In this document: one piece after another, positions 1-9,312 of the stretch
Position numbering within the stretch: the stretch's first letter is position 1
Layout of the letters: every line of letters starts with the position of its first letter
Assembly: GCA_023265455.1 (NCBI GenBank)
Contig: JAHFTQ010000003.1
Location: 37,907-101,906, forward strand
Reading direction: 5' to 3'
Length of the DNA: 64,000 nt
Source of the DNA: Parachlamydiales bacterium
GTDB lineage: Bacteria; Chlamydiota; Chlamydiia; Chlamydiales; Rhabdochlamydiaceae
The notes under the pieces: model-generated
The model's database searches: none
What the model was told of the DNA's origin: nothing
The model's input: the letters and a program-made list of their open reading frames with translations, nothing else
Made by a program: the position numbers and the translations under genes

Positions 1-142
1 TATAGAGAGTGCCTCCAGCTTCATAGCCCTGCTGTGAGATTCTCGCAAATAGCTCACGGCTGATTTGCCAAGGGCTTCCAGGTTCTTCAAGATGCTGTTT
101 TAATCCTTTGGGAATGGTTGTAGCAGGATTGACGGGGTGCAT
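1..142 (-). CDS. Unknown protein, N-terminal part only
   Basis: An open frame starts with ATG at 142 and runs leftward off the window for 47 codons without a stop. It is preceded by a clear GGAGG ribosome site six bases upstream, which supports the start. The visible residues begin MHPVNPATTIPKGLKQHLEE and show no signal peptide, membrane segment or motif that I recognise. It diverges from the protease gene at 243, with about 100 AT-rich bases between the two starts. Confidence 0.5.
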   Translation of the reverse strand, partial: MHPVNPATTIPKGLKQHLEEPGSPWQISRELFARISQQGYEAGGTLY

Positions 143-242
143 GTTGACCTCCAAGTTACTGGGTTAAACAATTAGAAAAGAATTTAATTGATTAAGGAAA
201 ACTTGCCAAGTATATTTTTACCCGAAGCTATAAGGAGGAAAC

Positions 243-2810
243 ATGGCCCAAATTATTCAAGGCAGCTCGTCAGCTTACACAAACAGAGGATATTTTGACG
301 TAGGAGTAGTCGACAAGCTCTCGTCTCGTAAACTGGTCGTCTGTCAAATTGTTGTAGGCCAGGGAAACGCTACAGGATTTTTAATTGGCAGGAACCTGGT
401 GATGACGAATCATCACGTCCTGCCTGATGAAGCCACAGCCCGGAAAGCCCAGGCTGTTTTTTTCTATACCCAGGGAAATGCTCAAGTTGTTCAAGTTGAT
501 TTTGATCCTGATAGTTTCTTTTGCACAAGCCCCGCTCCTGATTCTCTCGGATTTGAGCCCCTAACATCCAAATATCTTGATTTCACAATTGTGGCGATCA
601 AACCGCATTCCCAAATCACTGAAATCTCCCACCTAGCATTCTCTATCTTTGACACTCCTAACCCCCCAATAGATATCCATGCCAACATCATTCACCATCC
701 CTTAGAACAGGATGGGACAAGCTACCAAAAAGTTTCCTTCCGAAACAATTTTGTTAAAGAAGTCTCCCAGTTTACCCTGCACTATACCACGACTACCATG
801 CCAGGATCTTCTGGAGCTCCTGTGATGGATGATGAAGGAAATCTGATCGCTCTACATCGAGCGACATGTACGCATCTTCTTAAGGCTTTACTAGAAGAGA
901 ACGTCTTAACAGCTCTTTTAACCCATCTTTTTCCAGGTCTAAGGTTTGCTGAAGGAAGCGTGCATCAAGACGGCAAAGAACATAAGGGTAGATGCGTTAC
1001 AGTTGAGGGTTCTACTCTTTTTATTTTCACAAAAGGAGATTGGAAAGGACTATATTGGCATAATGACAAGATGCGATCTCCTGCATCTCTCTTCGAACTT
1101 ATTAAGACGAAGCATGCTCCTGCTAAAGAGTGGGTCACAAATTTTTTAAAAGAGCAAGATGTAAAGGTTGAAGATTACCACAGAGAATGCAACACGGCTA
1201 TTTTTGTCAGCAGTATCTATAAATATCTTCAAGACTATGAATGGACAAAACTTTTTAAAATCAGGAACAAGTACGATGCTGTTCAAAAAAACCATGAAGA
1301 GAATAGTCTTCACCGATTTTTACATCTTCCTTTAGTCTTAACCAGCATTTTAAATTCTCTAGAAATTGTCGTGAAAGATGATCGCATGATGGCTTGGGTA
1401 GCAGCTAATGCTCTCAGAGAAATAGCAGTACGCGGAGAAAAAGAAAATATTTACCAGATTTTGGCTTGGGCTCAAACGGCTTTAAATAATAAAGAGCCTA
1501 ATGTTCGCCTTGTCGCTACTATCACTCTTTGGAAAATAGCAGAAAGCGGTGGAGAAAAAATCATTCCTCCCATCTTAGTTTGCGCTGGTAGAGCTATGAC
1601 TGATAAAGAGGCTATTATACGTAGCACAGCCCTCGTGGTTCTCGGAAAACTAGTTGCACATTTTGGGGTCTTCGCTCAACTCTTAACTTGGGTTCAAACA
1701 GCCCTGAGCGACGATGAGCCTTCTGTGCGCATTGCTGCAGCCGAGACTCTTTTGCAAATCGCAAAACACGGAAGAGAACAGATTCTACCCCAAATCTCAG
1801 AGTATATTGAAAAAGGCTTGAACGATAAAGATTTGAATGTGCGCAGTATAGCTGTGAAGATTCTTGGTGAGGTGGTGACTCTCGGAGGAGAAACGACTCT
1901 ACCCCAGGTTTTAAAATTTCTCGGAAAGATGCTGGTAGATGAGGAGTTTAATGTACGAAGAGAAGCTTCCGATATTTTTAGTGAATTAGCAAAGCATGGG
2001 GGAGGAACGATCATCTCTCAAATCTTAGCTCACCTTGACTGGAATAATCCAGATCCCGATAAGTTTTGGAATACTACTATGGTGCTTATGAACATAGTTC
2101 CCCATGCAGGGGAAAAAAATATTCAGCAAATATTAGATTGGATTCAAGTAACCCTAAAACATGAACATCCTACTATGCTTAGTAGTGCTGCTAATGTTCT
2201 TGAGGAGATAGCCGACCATATAAAGAAAGAGAATGTTTCTCAAACTTTAGAATGTATCAGAACAGTCCTAAGCGACAAAGATTTTGGTAGGCGTTTTCAG
2301 GCTTCAAAGGCTCTTGGAAAACTGGGATTATATGTAGATGAAAAAAACATCTCCCAAATCATGAAATATTTTGAGATAGCCTTGAACGATAAAGATTCTT
2401 CTGTGCAGGGAGCCGCCAAAGATGCCCTCTGTCAACTGGTAGCAAAAATAGAAAATACGTATATACCCCCCTTCCTTAATTGGCTCTTTATCGCTCTGAA
2501 AGATCCTAAATTTCATATGCGCGTAACTGCTATTGAAACCCTTAAGGTCATATCAACACGTGCAGAAAAAAAAGACTTCTCCAAAATTTTAGATGCTCTC
2601 CAAATGGCTTTGAAAGATAAAAGCCCCCATATACGTAAAGTTATTATTACAGCTCTCGGAAGGATAGCAATCCATGGAGGAAATGACAGCATTAACCGAA
2701 TCCTGGACTCTATTAAAAGCGCTCAAAACGATCAAGATCCTGATGTACGCCAAGTTGCTATTGATACTTTCACGTATGCGATGGAGGACATAAAGCATCA
2801 GATCTCATAG
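243..2810 (+). CDS. Trypsin-like serine protease with C-terminal HEAT repeats
   Basis: This 855-residue protein joins a chymotrypsin-fold protease (about residues 25-225) to a long alpha-solenoid. The catalytic triad can be read: His58 in TNHHV, Asp113 in LDFTIVAI, and Ser190 in GSSGAP, as in V8/HtrA-type S1 peptidases. After a linker, residues 350-855 hold a run of roughly 38-45-residue helical repeats with the recurring pattern 'DKDPNVR..A...L..IA..G', typical of HEAT/PBS-lyase repeats. There is no signal peptide or membrane segment, so a type III or other non-Sec route would be needed for export. The ATG follows a strong AAGGAGG site. Protease-HEAT fusions fit a substrate-recognition scaffold; the target is unknown. 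The protease assignment is firm, an effector role is inference. Confidence 0.85.
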   Translation: MAQIIQGSSSAYTNRGYFDVGVVDKLSSRKLVVCQIVVGQGNATGFLIGRNLVMTNHHVLPDEATARKAQAVFFYTQGNAQVVQVDFDPDSFFCTSPAPDSLGFEPLTSKYLDFTIVAIKPHSQITEISHLAFSIFDTPNPPIDIHANIIHHPLEQDGTSYQKVSFRNNFVKEVSQFTLHYTTTTMPGSSGAPVMDDEGNLIALHRATCTHLLKALLEENVLTALLTHLFPGLRFAEGSVHQDGKEHKGRCVTVEGSTLFIFTKGDWKGLYWHNDKMRSPASLFELIKTKHAPAKEWVTNFLKEQDVKVEDYHRECNTAIFVSSIYKYLQDYEWTKLFKIRNKYDAVQKNHEENSLHRFLHLPLVLTSILNSLEIVVKDDRMMAWVAANALREIAVRGEKENIYQILAWAQTALNNKEPNVRLVATITLWKIAESGGEKIIPPILVCAGRAMTDKEAIIRSTALVVLGKLVAHFGVFAQLLTWVQTALSDDEPSVRIAAAETLLQIAKHGREQILPQISEYIEKGLNDKDLNVRSIAVKILGEVVTLGGETTLPQVLKFLGKMLVDEEFNVRREASDIFSELAKHGGGTIISQILAHLDWNNPDPDKFWNTTMVLMNIVPHAGEKNIQQILDWIQVTLKHEHPTMLSSAANVLEEIADHIKKENVSQTLECIRTVLSDKDFGRRFQASKALGKLGLYVDEKNISQIMKYFEIALNDKDSSVQGAAKDALCQLVAKIENTYIPPFLNWLFIALKDPKFHMRVTAIETLKVISTRAEKKDFSKILDALQMALKDKSPHIRKVIITALGRIAIHGGNDSINRILDSIKSAQNDQDPDVRQVAIDTFTYAMEDIKHQIS

Positions 2811-2827
2811 GGTGACGATTTTACGCC

Positions 2828-4018
2828 CTAATCGAGCTTTTTACCGTTGGTCTCGGGGAGGAATTTCCAGATGAAATAGAAGGCCAGTAGGCCGAAGAAG
2901 GCGTAGATCGCAAAGGTGCCTGCATGAGAAAAGCGGGTCGTAAAATCCATGAAAGAAAAGACGACAGCAAAGTTAAAAATCCAGTTGCTCATTCCACCAA
3001 AACTTGCACCTTGCCCCCGTAGTTTACGGGGAAAAAGTTCAGGGCCGACCAGTTGAGGAATGGGCCCTAGCCCGATGGCAAAAGAAGCGATATAGATCAT
3101 CATGCTGCTCGTCGCTAACCATTTCATAGTGGCTTCATTCGAAAGAAAAGCAATCACCATTCCTATGAGTGAAAGGATCATGCCGCCAGTACCGAGGAGG
3201 AGAAGGGGCTTTCTGCCCCAGCGGTCGAGGTAAAACATGACAAAGATGGTCATGCCAAAGTTAACGATGCCTATAAAAATGGGGGGAAGAAGTGCTGCGC
3301 CGGGGCTCGTAAAGCCACACGCTTGAAAGATCGAAGGGGCAAAATAGAGGATCGCGTTAACACCTGTAATTTGCTGAAACACGTTGATGAGGATAGTGAT
3401 GATAAGAGCTGTGCGAATCCCAGGCTCTAAGAACGCCTTCCAGGAGACCTTAGCCTGCTCGGTTTGAACAGGACGACTATCAGGAAGAAAAAAGAACCCT
3501 ATGAAATGAAGAGTGGCAGGAATGAGGCTTAAGCCGAACATCCACTGCCAAGCGCTTGAAGATGCCAAGAGGAAGTTCACCCCATAGGCAATAAAAATAC
3601 CCGATGTCACGGCTAGCTGATACCAACCAATATAAGTGCCGCGCCTCTCAGGAGGGCTGATTTCAGCAATGTAGAGAGGACCGATGACGGAGATGGCGCC
3701 AGCGGCAAGTCCTTGGAGAATACGTCCTGAAAAAATCATGGGGATAGAAGAGGCCGTGATGAGCAAGAGAGTGCCTATAAAAAATAGCAGCGCAACCAGC
3801 TGCTGCGCTCTTTTTCTTCCGAGGTAATTGGCAAGAGCTCCTGCAAGAGTGGCACCTGGAAAAGTTCCGATGAGAAAGGCACTGACCACCCAACCTTGCT
3901 GCTCGGGTGTCAAAGCAAATTGCGTTGCAATGAAAAGAATGGCGCCTGCCATCACTCCAATGGCATAGCCAAACTGAAAACCGCCTAAAGTAGAAATCAA
4001 ATACTTTAATCTATCCAT
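2828..4018 (-). CDS. MFS transporter, sugar porter family
   Basis: This 396-residue protein has about twelve hydrophobic segments and sugar-porter signatures: the loop 2-3 motif GRKRAQQ, its second-half counterpart DRWGRKPLLL, and the C-terminal PETNGKKLD, which corresponds to the family PETKG motif. Members of this family are proton symporters or facilitators for hexoses, pentoses or polyols in the inner membrane. It is somewhat shorter than the usual 450-500 residues. Its start overlaps the end of the methyltransferase gene by 13 bases, so the two are probably cotranscribed with rimO. The substrate cannot be read from sequence. Confidence 0.85.
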   Translation of the reverse strand: MDRLKYLISTLGGFQFGYAIGVMAGAILFIATQFALTPEQQGWVVSAFLIGTFPGATLAGALANYLGRKRAQQLVALLFFIGTLLLITASSIPMIFSGRILQGLAAGAISVIGPLYIAEISPPERRGTYIGWYQLAVTSGIFIAYGVNFLLASSSAWQWMFGLSLIPATLHFIGFFFLPDSRPVQTEQAKVSWKAFLEPGIRTALIITILINVFQQITGVNAILYFAPSIFQACGFTSPGAALLPPIFIGIVNFGMTIFVMFYLDRWGRKPLLLLGTGGMILSLIGMVIAFLSNEATMKWLATSSMMIYIASFAIGLGPIPQLVGPELFPRKLRGQGASFGGMSNWIFNFAVVFSFMDFTTRFSHAGTFAIYAFFGLLAFYFIWKFLPETNGKKLD

Positions 4019-5151
4019 AGTAACAGACTTTTTAAGTAAGCTCCTTCGGGGTGATAAAGAGAGGTGGGATGGTCAAGCGCCTGGATATGCCTTCCCAGAA
4101 TGCGAACATTGCGCCGGGCTTCTAATGCCGCTTGAAAAAGAACTTTCTGAAACAGCTCTTGATCGATGTAGGACGAACAGCTACAGGTGAGAAGAATGGA
4201 ACCAGAAGGCATTTTATGGATCGCCTGGCGGTTAATTTCACGGTAGCCAGCTAGGGCTCTTTCAACATCGGCTAACTTTTTAGCAAAAGCGGGAGGATCT
4301 AAAATCACGATATCGTAATCGAGGGGCTGAGAGCGAAGATATTCAAACGCATCTTCTTGAAAAATCTGATGCTTTTCAGGGTCAAAATTATTGCGGGCCG
4401 CTAGTTCACAAGCCTCTTTTGAGCTCTCGACACTGTGAACAAGCTTTGCTCCCCCTTTAAGGGCGGCTAGAGAAAATCCCCCGGTGTAGGCAAAGCAGTT
4501 GAGGACTTTTTTACCCGAAGATAGCTCTAGAATTTTTTTGCGCATCTCCCGCTGATCGAGAAAAAAACCGGTCTTTTGTCCTTCAACAATCGCAACGGTA
4601 TAAGAGACTCCATGCTCCACAATGGTGCACTCAGGGGTCTCTTCCCCATACAGAAGGGAGCCTGCATCACTCAGCCCTTCGAGGCGGCGAGCAGCCGCCG
4701 TGCACTTTTCATAGATGGCGCGGGGTTGAGTTAACCGGATGAGCTCTTGCATCACAAAAGGCTTGAGCCGTTCCATCCCTGCAGTGTGGATCTGAAAAAC
4801 TAGTATATCTCCATATTGGTCAATAATTAGACCTGGAAGGCCGTCTCCTTCGGCATTGACAAGGCGGCGGCCCTGGTCGAGAACTAGTGCTTGTCTTAGC
4901 GCATAGCTTTCTTCTAAGAGGCGGCGGACAGCGTTGAGAGGCTCTTCAGCGGTGAACGTGAGCATTCTTCCCGCAATGGAATTTTGCGGATGAAAGTAGC
5001 CAGAGCCCAGAAGCTGGTTGCTAGAGGAATAGACAGGAAAAATCTCGCCAGGAGTGTGCTCAGGAGATTGAGCAATAGCTCCGGAAAAAACCCAAGGATG
5101 GCGCCGGAGAAGCGACTTTTCTTTTCCGGGCTTTAAGATGACGCGAGACAT
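4006..5151 (-). CDS. rlmI: Class I SAM-dependent rRNA methyltransferase, RlmI-like
   Basis: This 381-residue protein has an N-terminal PUA RNA-binding domain (residues 1-75, opening SRVILKPGKEKSLLRRHPWV) and a Rossmann methyltransferase domain. Key motifs are GFFLDQRE, NCFAYTGGFSLAALKGGA for SAM binding, and ILDPPAFAK as the catalytic NPPY-type loop. The family methylates cytosine C5 in 23S rRNA (C1962 in E. coli). A GAGAGGG site precedes the ATG. It overlaps rimO upstream by 19 bases and the MFS gene downstream by 13, which indicates translational coupling. The exact target base is inferred from the family. Confidence 0.85.
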   Translation of the reverse strand: MSRVILKPGKEKSLLRRHPWVFSGAIAQSPEHTPGEIFPVYSSSNQLLGSGYFHPQNSIAGRMLTFTAEEPLNAVRRLLEESYALRQALVLDQGRRLVNAEGDGLPGLIIDQYGDILVFQIHTAGMERLKPFVMQELIRLTQPRAIYEKCTAAARRLEGLSDAGSLLYGEETPECTIVEHGVSYTVAIVEGQKTGFFLDQREMRKKILELSSGKKVLNCFAYTGGFSLAALKGGAKLVHSVESSKEACELAARNNFDPEKHQIFQEDAFEYLRSQPLDYDIVILDPPAFAKKLADVERALAGYREINRQAIHKMPSGSILLTCSCSSYIDQELFQKVLFQAALEARRNVRILGRHIQALDHPTSLYHPEGAYLKSLLLWID

Positions 5152-6512
5152 AACCCTCTCGAAACTTGTTTAACTGGAGCTTTCACAGTTCCGATGAGAT
5201 CATAGTCGGAGATATCGGTGATCTCAACAAGATAAAGTTTACCAAAAGCTTTGACAAGACGTCCATCATTGATGATCACTTGTCCGTCGATTTCAGGACA
5301 TTGACCATAGAAACGGCCTCGCATCAAATAGGGAGAATCGGGATGATACCCTTCCACCATGACTTCGAGAGTCTTGCCAATGTAGCTTCTGAGCTGTTTT
5401 TGAACGACTTCACGTTGAACGGCTGCAAGCCTTAAAAAGCGGTCTTGTTTGACATCTTCAGGAACATGTGAGGCAAGTTTTGCAGAGTGGGACTCTTCTT
5501 CGCGTGAATATTTAAAAATACCGACATTGTCGAGGGGGTATTCATAGAGGAAGTCGATGAGCTCTTGGAACTGCTCTTCGGTTTCTCCAGGGAAACCGAC
5601 CATAAGACTAGTGCGAAGGACGATATCTGGAAATAGCTGGCGCAGCTTTGTGATCGTCTCAATGATTTGTGGCCGAGATGTTTTCCGTCTCATCGCCTTG
5701 AGAATGGTCGCATTAATATGCTGGATCGGCATGTCGAAATAGGGGCAAATCCTTTTGTCCTGCATGATTTCCAAGATCTCAGGAGTGATCTCATCAGGAT
5801 AGAGGTAAAGCATCCTTAGCCAAAATTTTTTATCGGTCTCTAAAAGAGCGCGGAGAAGTTTTGCAAGGCCGTCTTTTTCTTTGCGATCTTTTCCAAAATC
5901 GCCCAGATCTTGAGCAATGAGAATCACTTCATGCACACCTTGGCTAAGGAGCGCGTGAAACTCTTTGACGACTTGAGCAATCGTTTTACTACGAAGAGGC
6001 CCTTTGATGACAGGAATGATGCAGAAGGCACATCTTTTCATGCACCCTTCGGCGATTTTGAGGTAGGCGTAATTTTTCGGAGTTGAAATTTGACGAGGAA
6101 TCTCGCCCCACTCGAGGTAGCTGCGTGCAGAGGTGATCGCTTCGCCAGATTGAGGCGCTCCAACAGCATCGAGGATCTTCTCCATATCCCCGGAGCCGAG
6201 AAAATAGTGGACCTGGGGAAAACGACTCCGGATTTCAGGTCCAAATTTTTGAACCATGCATCCGGCGACAATCACCTTGGCGCCCTTTTTTCTCTCGCTT
6301 AAAAGGGAATCGATGGTATCGCATGACTCTTGGCGCGACTCGGCTAAGAACCCGCACGTGTTGACAATTAAAAAATCGGCTTCTTGTAATTTGTCTGTAG
6401 GCTCATATCCTGCCTTCAGGAGAATCCCCAACATCACCTCGCTATCCACCAGATTGCGAGCGCATCCTAAGCTGGTTAAATGAATCTTATTGCTGCTATT
6501 GATTTTTTTCAT
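5133..6512 (-). CDS. rimO: Ribosomal protein S12 methylthiotransferase RimO
   Basis: This radical-SAM enzyme adds a methylthio group to Asp of ribosomal protein S12. The N-terminal methylthiotransferase domain carries Cys17 (SLGCARNLVDSE), Cys53 and Cys85 for one 4Fe-4S cluster. The radical-SAM motif is C157-x3-C161-x2-C164 in GCMKRCAFC. A C-terminal TRAM domain follows at roughly residues 380-445. The SLGCARNLVDSE opening distinguishes RimO from MiaB. The 459-residue length is normal. An AGAGG site lies just before the ATG. It heads a three-gene minus-strand unit and diverges from the opp operon. Confidence 0.95.
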   Translation of the reverse strand: MKKINSSNKIHLTSLGCARNLVDSEVMLGILLKAGYEPTDKLQEADFLIVNTCGFLAESRQESCDTIDSLLSERKKGAKVIVAGCMVQKFGPEIRSRFPQVHYFLGSGDMEKILDAVGAPQSGEAITSARSYLEWGEIPRQISTPKNYAYLKIAEGCMKRCAFCIIPVIKGPLRSKTIAQVVKEFHALLSQGVHEVILIAQDLGDFGKDRKEKDGLAKLLRALLETDKKFWLRMLYLYPDEITPEILEIMQDKRICPYFDMPIQHINATILKAMRRKTSRPQIIETITKLRQLFPDIVLRTSLMVGFPGETEEQFQELIDFLYEYPLDNVGIFKYSREEESHSAKLASHVPEDVKQDRFLRLAAVQREVVQKQLRSYIGKTLEVMVEGYHPDSPYLMRGRFYGQCPEIDGQVIINDGRLVKAFGKLYLVEITDISDYDLIGTVKAPVKQVSRGLCLASS

Positions 6513-6548
6513 AGGCCTCTAAAGTTTAAGAGGATTATACTGATTTTT

Positions 6549-7472
6549 GTGTTAAAGTACCTTTTAAAAAAATTGGTAATACTTTCAGCCTCGCTCCTCG
6601 CGGTGGTATTGATCACTTTTTTTTTGATGCATAGCATCCCGGGAGACCCTTTTACGAATGAAGAGGCGATCCCAGAAGAGATTTTAACAGCGCTTAACCA
6701 CCATTATGGCCTGGATCAGCCCCTGCACGTTCAGTTCGGAAAATATCTTGCCAACCTCCTAAAAGGCGATTTAGGCCCCTCCTTCAAATACCAAGGGAGA
6801 ACCGCAAATGAGATCATTAGCGGAAGCTTTCCCATTTCAATCACGCTAGGTCTGGAAGCTCTGCTACTCTCCATAGGATTTGGGGTGGCGCTGGGATCAT
6901 TTGCCGCCTTCAAACGGGGTGACTGGCAAGAGCAGCTCACCATGCTCATCGCCGTGCTCGGCATTTCGGTTCCGAGCTTTATTTTAGCGACTCTCTTACA
7001 GTATGTTTTTGCGATGCAATTAGACTGGCTTCCTGTGGCACGTTGGGGCTCGTTTGCCCAAACGATTCTGCCAGCGCTTTCCATCGCAGCTCTTCCCACT
7101 GCGATTATTGCAAGACTGACTAAATCAAGCATGGTCGAGGTGCTCCAGCAAGATTATATCCTCACCGCTAGATCCAAGGGACTTAAGCCCTTTCAGGTAT
7201 TTTTTAAACACGCTTTGCGAAATGCCCTGCTTCCTGTTGTCACCTATTTAGGACCCTTAGCAGCCAATGTTCTCACAGGAAGTATTGTCATCGAAAAAAT
7301 TTTCGGCATCCCGGGCCTTGGTCAATGGTTTGTGATGAGCGTCTCTAATCGCGATTATACCATCATTACTTCGCTGACGATTTTTTATAGTGCCGTTCTG
7401 ATGATCTGCGTATTTATCGTCGACTTTGTATACTCTTTCCTAGATCCCAGAATTAAAGTGGGGCTCAAATGA
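6549..7472 (+). CDS. oppB: Oligopeptide ABC transporter permease OppB
   Basis: Inner-membrane permease of the peptide/nickel ABC family with six transmembrane segments. The N-terminus reads LKYLLKKLVILSASLL, followed by the conserved HSIPGDPF loop. The C-terminal half holds the EAA-type coupling loop around ARSKGLKPFQVFFKHALRNA. I place the start at GTG 6549, which gives 307 residues, the usual OppB/DppB length; an ATG at 6480 would lie inside the rimO leader and coding start. The gene leads a tightly packed operon and overlaps oppC by four bases (ATGA). Confidence 0.9.
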   Translation: MLKYLLKKLVILSASLLAVVLITFFLMHSIPGDPFTNEEAIPEEILTALNHHYGLDQPLHVQFGKYLANLLKGDLGPSFKYQGRTANEIISGSFPISITLGLEALLLSIGFGVALGSFAAFKRGDWQEQLTMLIAVLGISVPSFILATLLQYVFAMQLDWLPVARWGSFAQTILPALSIAALPTAIIARLTKSSMVEVLQQDYILTARSKGLKPFQVFFKHALRNALLPVVTYLGPLAANVLTGSIVIEKIFGIPGLGQWFVMSVSNRDYTIITSLTIFYSAVLMICVFIVDFVYSFLDPRIKVGLK

Positions 7473-8362
7473 GACAGCTTGAACGTATCGAAGAGCAATC
7501 CTTCAGTTCACCACCCTTGCGGACATCGTATTTAAAAGATTCATGGGGACGCCTTAGATCGAACCGCCAAGTGATGTGCGGGCTTTGGATTCTCCTCGTG
7601 CTCGTTATCATGGCTCTTGTAGGCCCGCTACTTTCCCCCTACACTTACTATGAAACCCACCTTCCACTTAAAAACTCTCCCCCTTGCGCTAAGTTTTGGT
7701 TGGGCTCTGATGAGCTAGGAAGAGACATTTTCACCCGGATCTGGTGGGGAGCTCGTATCTCTTTGTTTGTGGGCATCACTGCAGCTCTGATCGATATGAT
7801 CGTGGGTGTCATTTGGGGGTCCATCGCTGGACTTAAAGGAGGTAAAGTCGATGAACTTCTCATGCGCATCTCCGATATTCTCTATTCCATTCCCTACCTT
7901 TTAGTGGTGATTCTTCTCACTGTTATCATGGGAGCAGGACTTCCCACTATCATCATCGCCTTGACCCTGACGGGATGGATTCCCATGGCGAGGATTGTTC
8001 GCGGACAAATCCTCCAGCTTAAAGAACTCGACTATGCTACAGCTGCCTATGCCTTGGGAGCCAGCCGTTTGAGAATTTTAGTCTACCACCTTCTCCCTAA
8101 CGCAATGGGGCCGATCATTACGACGATGACCCTCAGCATTCCCACCGCTATCTTCTCAGAGGCCTTTTTAAGCTTTTTAGGTTTGGGCATCCAGGCACCT
8201 ATTGCTAGCTGGGGCACCATGGCCAGCGATGGCCTCCCGGCGCTGCGTTATTTTCCCTGGAGGCTATTTTTTCCAGCTCTTTTCATCAGCCTCACGATGC
8301 TTTGTTTTAACCTAGTTGGTGATGGAATACGAGATGCCTTTGACCCCCGGCTTAAAAGATGA
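7469..8362 (+). CDS. oppC: Oligopeptide ABC transporter permease OppC
   Basis: This 297-residue second permease subunit has the family N-terminal loop followed by HLPLKNSPP and the hallmark GSDELGRDIFTRIWWGARIS. The EAA coupling loop is at ALGASRLRILVYHLLPNAMG, and the C-terminus ends in the usual GDGIRDAFDPRLK. It pairs with OppB to form the pore for di- or oligopeptide import. ATGA overlaps link it to oppB upstream and oppD downstream. Confidence 0.92.
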   Translation: MRQLERIEEQSFSSPPLRTSYLKDSWGRLRSNRQVMCGLWILLVLVIMALVGPLLSPYTYYETHLPLKNSPPCAKFWLGSDELGRDIFTRIWWGARISLFVGITAALIDMIVGVIWGSIAGLKGGKVDELLMRISDILYSIPYLLVVILLTVIMGAGLPTIIIALTLTGWIPMARIVRGQILQLKELDYATAAYALGASRLRILVYHLLPNAMGPIITTMTLSIPTAIFSEAFLSFLGLGIQAPIASWGTMASDGLPALRYFPWRLFFPALFISLTMLCFNLVGDGIRDAFDPRLKR

Positions 8363-9312
8363 AACCTCTCATTGAAGTTAAAAATCTCCACGTCACGATT
8401 CATCCCTATCAAGCTGTGCGGGGTGTGAGTTTCACTCTCTACGAAGGGGAAAAACTCGGAATTGTTGGGGAATCCGGCTGCGGAAAAACCATCTTGATGA
8501 AGACTCTTCTCCGCCTTCTCCCCTCTAATGCAACGATTGATTCTGGCGAAATTATCTACCAATCTCAAGATCTTTGCCAACTCTGTGAAAAACAGCTCCA
8601 AAAAATCCGGGGAAAAGAGATCGGAATGATCTTCCAAGATCCGATGACCGCGCTCAACCCCACCATGAAAATCGGCGCACAAATTGCCGAAGGATATCTC
8701 CAGCATTTCCCTTCCGCGACCTCCCATAGCGCAAAAATGAGAGCTCTCGAGCTTCTCATCCAAGTAGGCGTCCCCGATCCCGAGCTGCGCCTTGAACAAT
8801 ATCCCCACCTTCTCAGCGGAGGCCTCCGCCAACGCGCTCTCATTGCACTCGCCCTTGCTGCAGAGCCCCAAGTTCTGATTGCTGATGAGCCCACAACAGC
8901 GCTCGATGTCACCATTCAAGCTCAAATCCTCCACCTTCTCCGCGACCTTCAACAAAACAAAAGCACACTCCTCATCACCCATGACCTCAGCCTCATTGCA
9001 TCTTTTTGCGACCGCGTTTTAGTGATGTATGCAGGCCAAATTGTTGAAGAAGCCCTCGTTGAAGATCTCTTTGCTCACCCTCAGCATCCCTATACCGAGC
9101 GGCTTCTTCAGTCTATTCCCCGCATCGACCAAAAGCTAGAAAAACTCATTCCGATCCCCGGCACGCCTCCTGATCTATCAACTCCCCCCTCTGGCTGTTC
9201 GTTTTGCCCTCGCTGCCCAAAAGCCTTTGACATCTGCCATTCCACCACCCCTCCCCTATTTTCTTCTAAAACTCATAGTGCTAGATGTTGGCTCAAGGAA
9301 GAAAAATCATGA
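8359..9312 (+). CDS. oppD: Oligopeptide ABC transporter ATPase OppD
   Basis: This 317-residue nucleotide-binding subunit has a Walker A motif GESGCGKT, the ABC signature LSGGLRQRALIALALA, Walker B VLIADEPTTALDV and the switch His in LLITHDLS. The C-terminal extension holds the cysteine cluster CSFCPRCPKAFDIC that is typical of OppD/DppD-type ATPases. It overlaps oppC by ATGA and oppF by ATGA, so all four subunits are translated as one coupled unit. The Walker A has Thr followed by Ile, which is normal variation. Confidence 0.93.
   Translation: MKPLIEVKNLHVTIHPYQAVRGVSFTLYEGEKLGIVGESGCGKTILMKTLLRLLPSNATIDSGEIIYQSQDLCQLCEKQLQKIRGKEIGMIFQDPMTALNPTMKIGAQIAEGYLQHFPSATSHSAKMRALELLIQVGVPDPELRLEQYPHLLSGGLRQRALIALALAAEPQVLIADEPTTALDVTIQAQILHLLRDLQQNKSTLLITHDLSLIASFCDRVLVMYAGQIVEEALVEDLFAHPQHPYTERLLQSIPRIDQKLEKLIPIPGTPPDLSTPPSGCSFCPRCPKAFDICHSTTPPLFSSKTHSARCWLKEEKS

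Noticed and set aside
6480..6548. Upstream ATG extension of oppB
   Set aside because: It would overlap the start of rimO on the other strand, and the added residues are not typical of OppB, which fits the GTG start at 6549.
8248..8982. 244-codon open frame on the minus strand across oppC/oppD
   Set aside because: It lies antisense to well-conserved ABC transporter coding sequence, and its translation shows no family features; it reflects codon bias of oppD.
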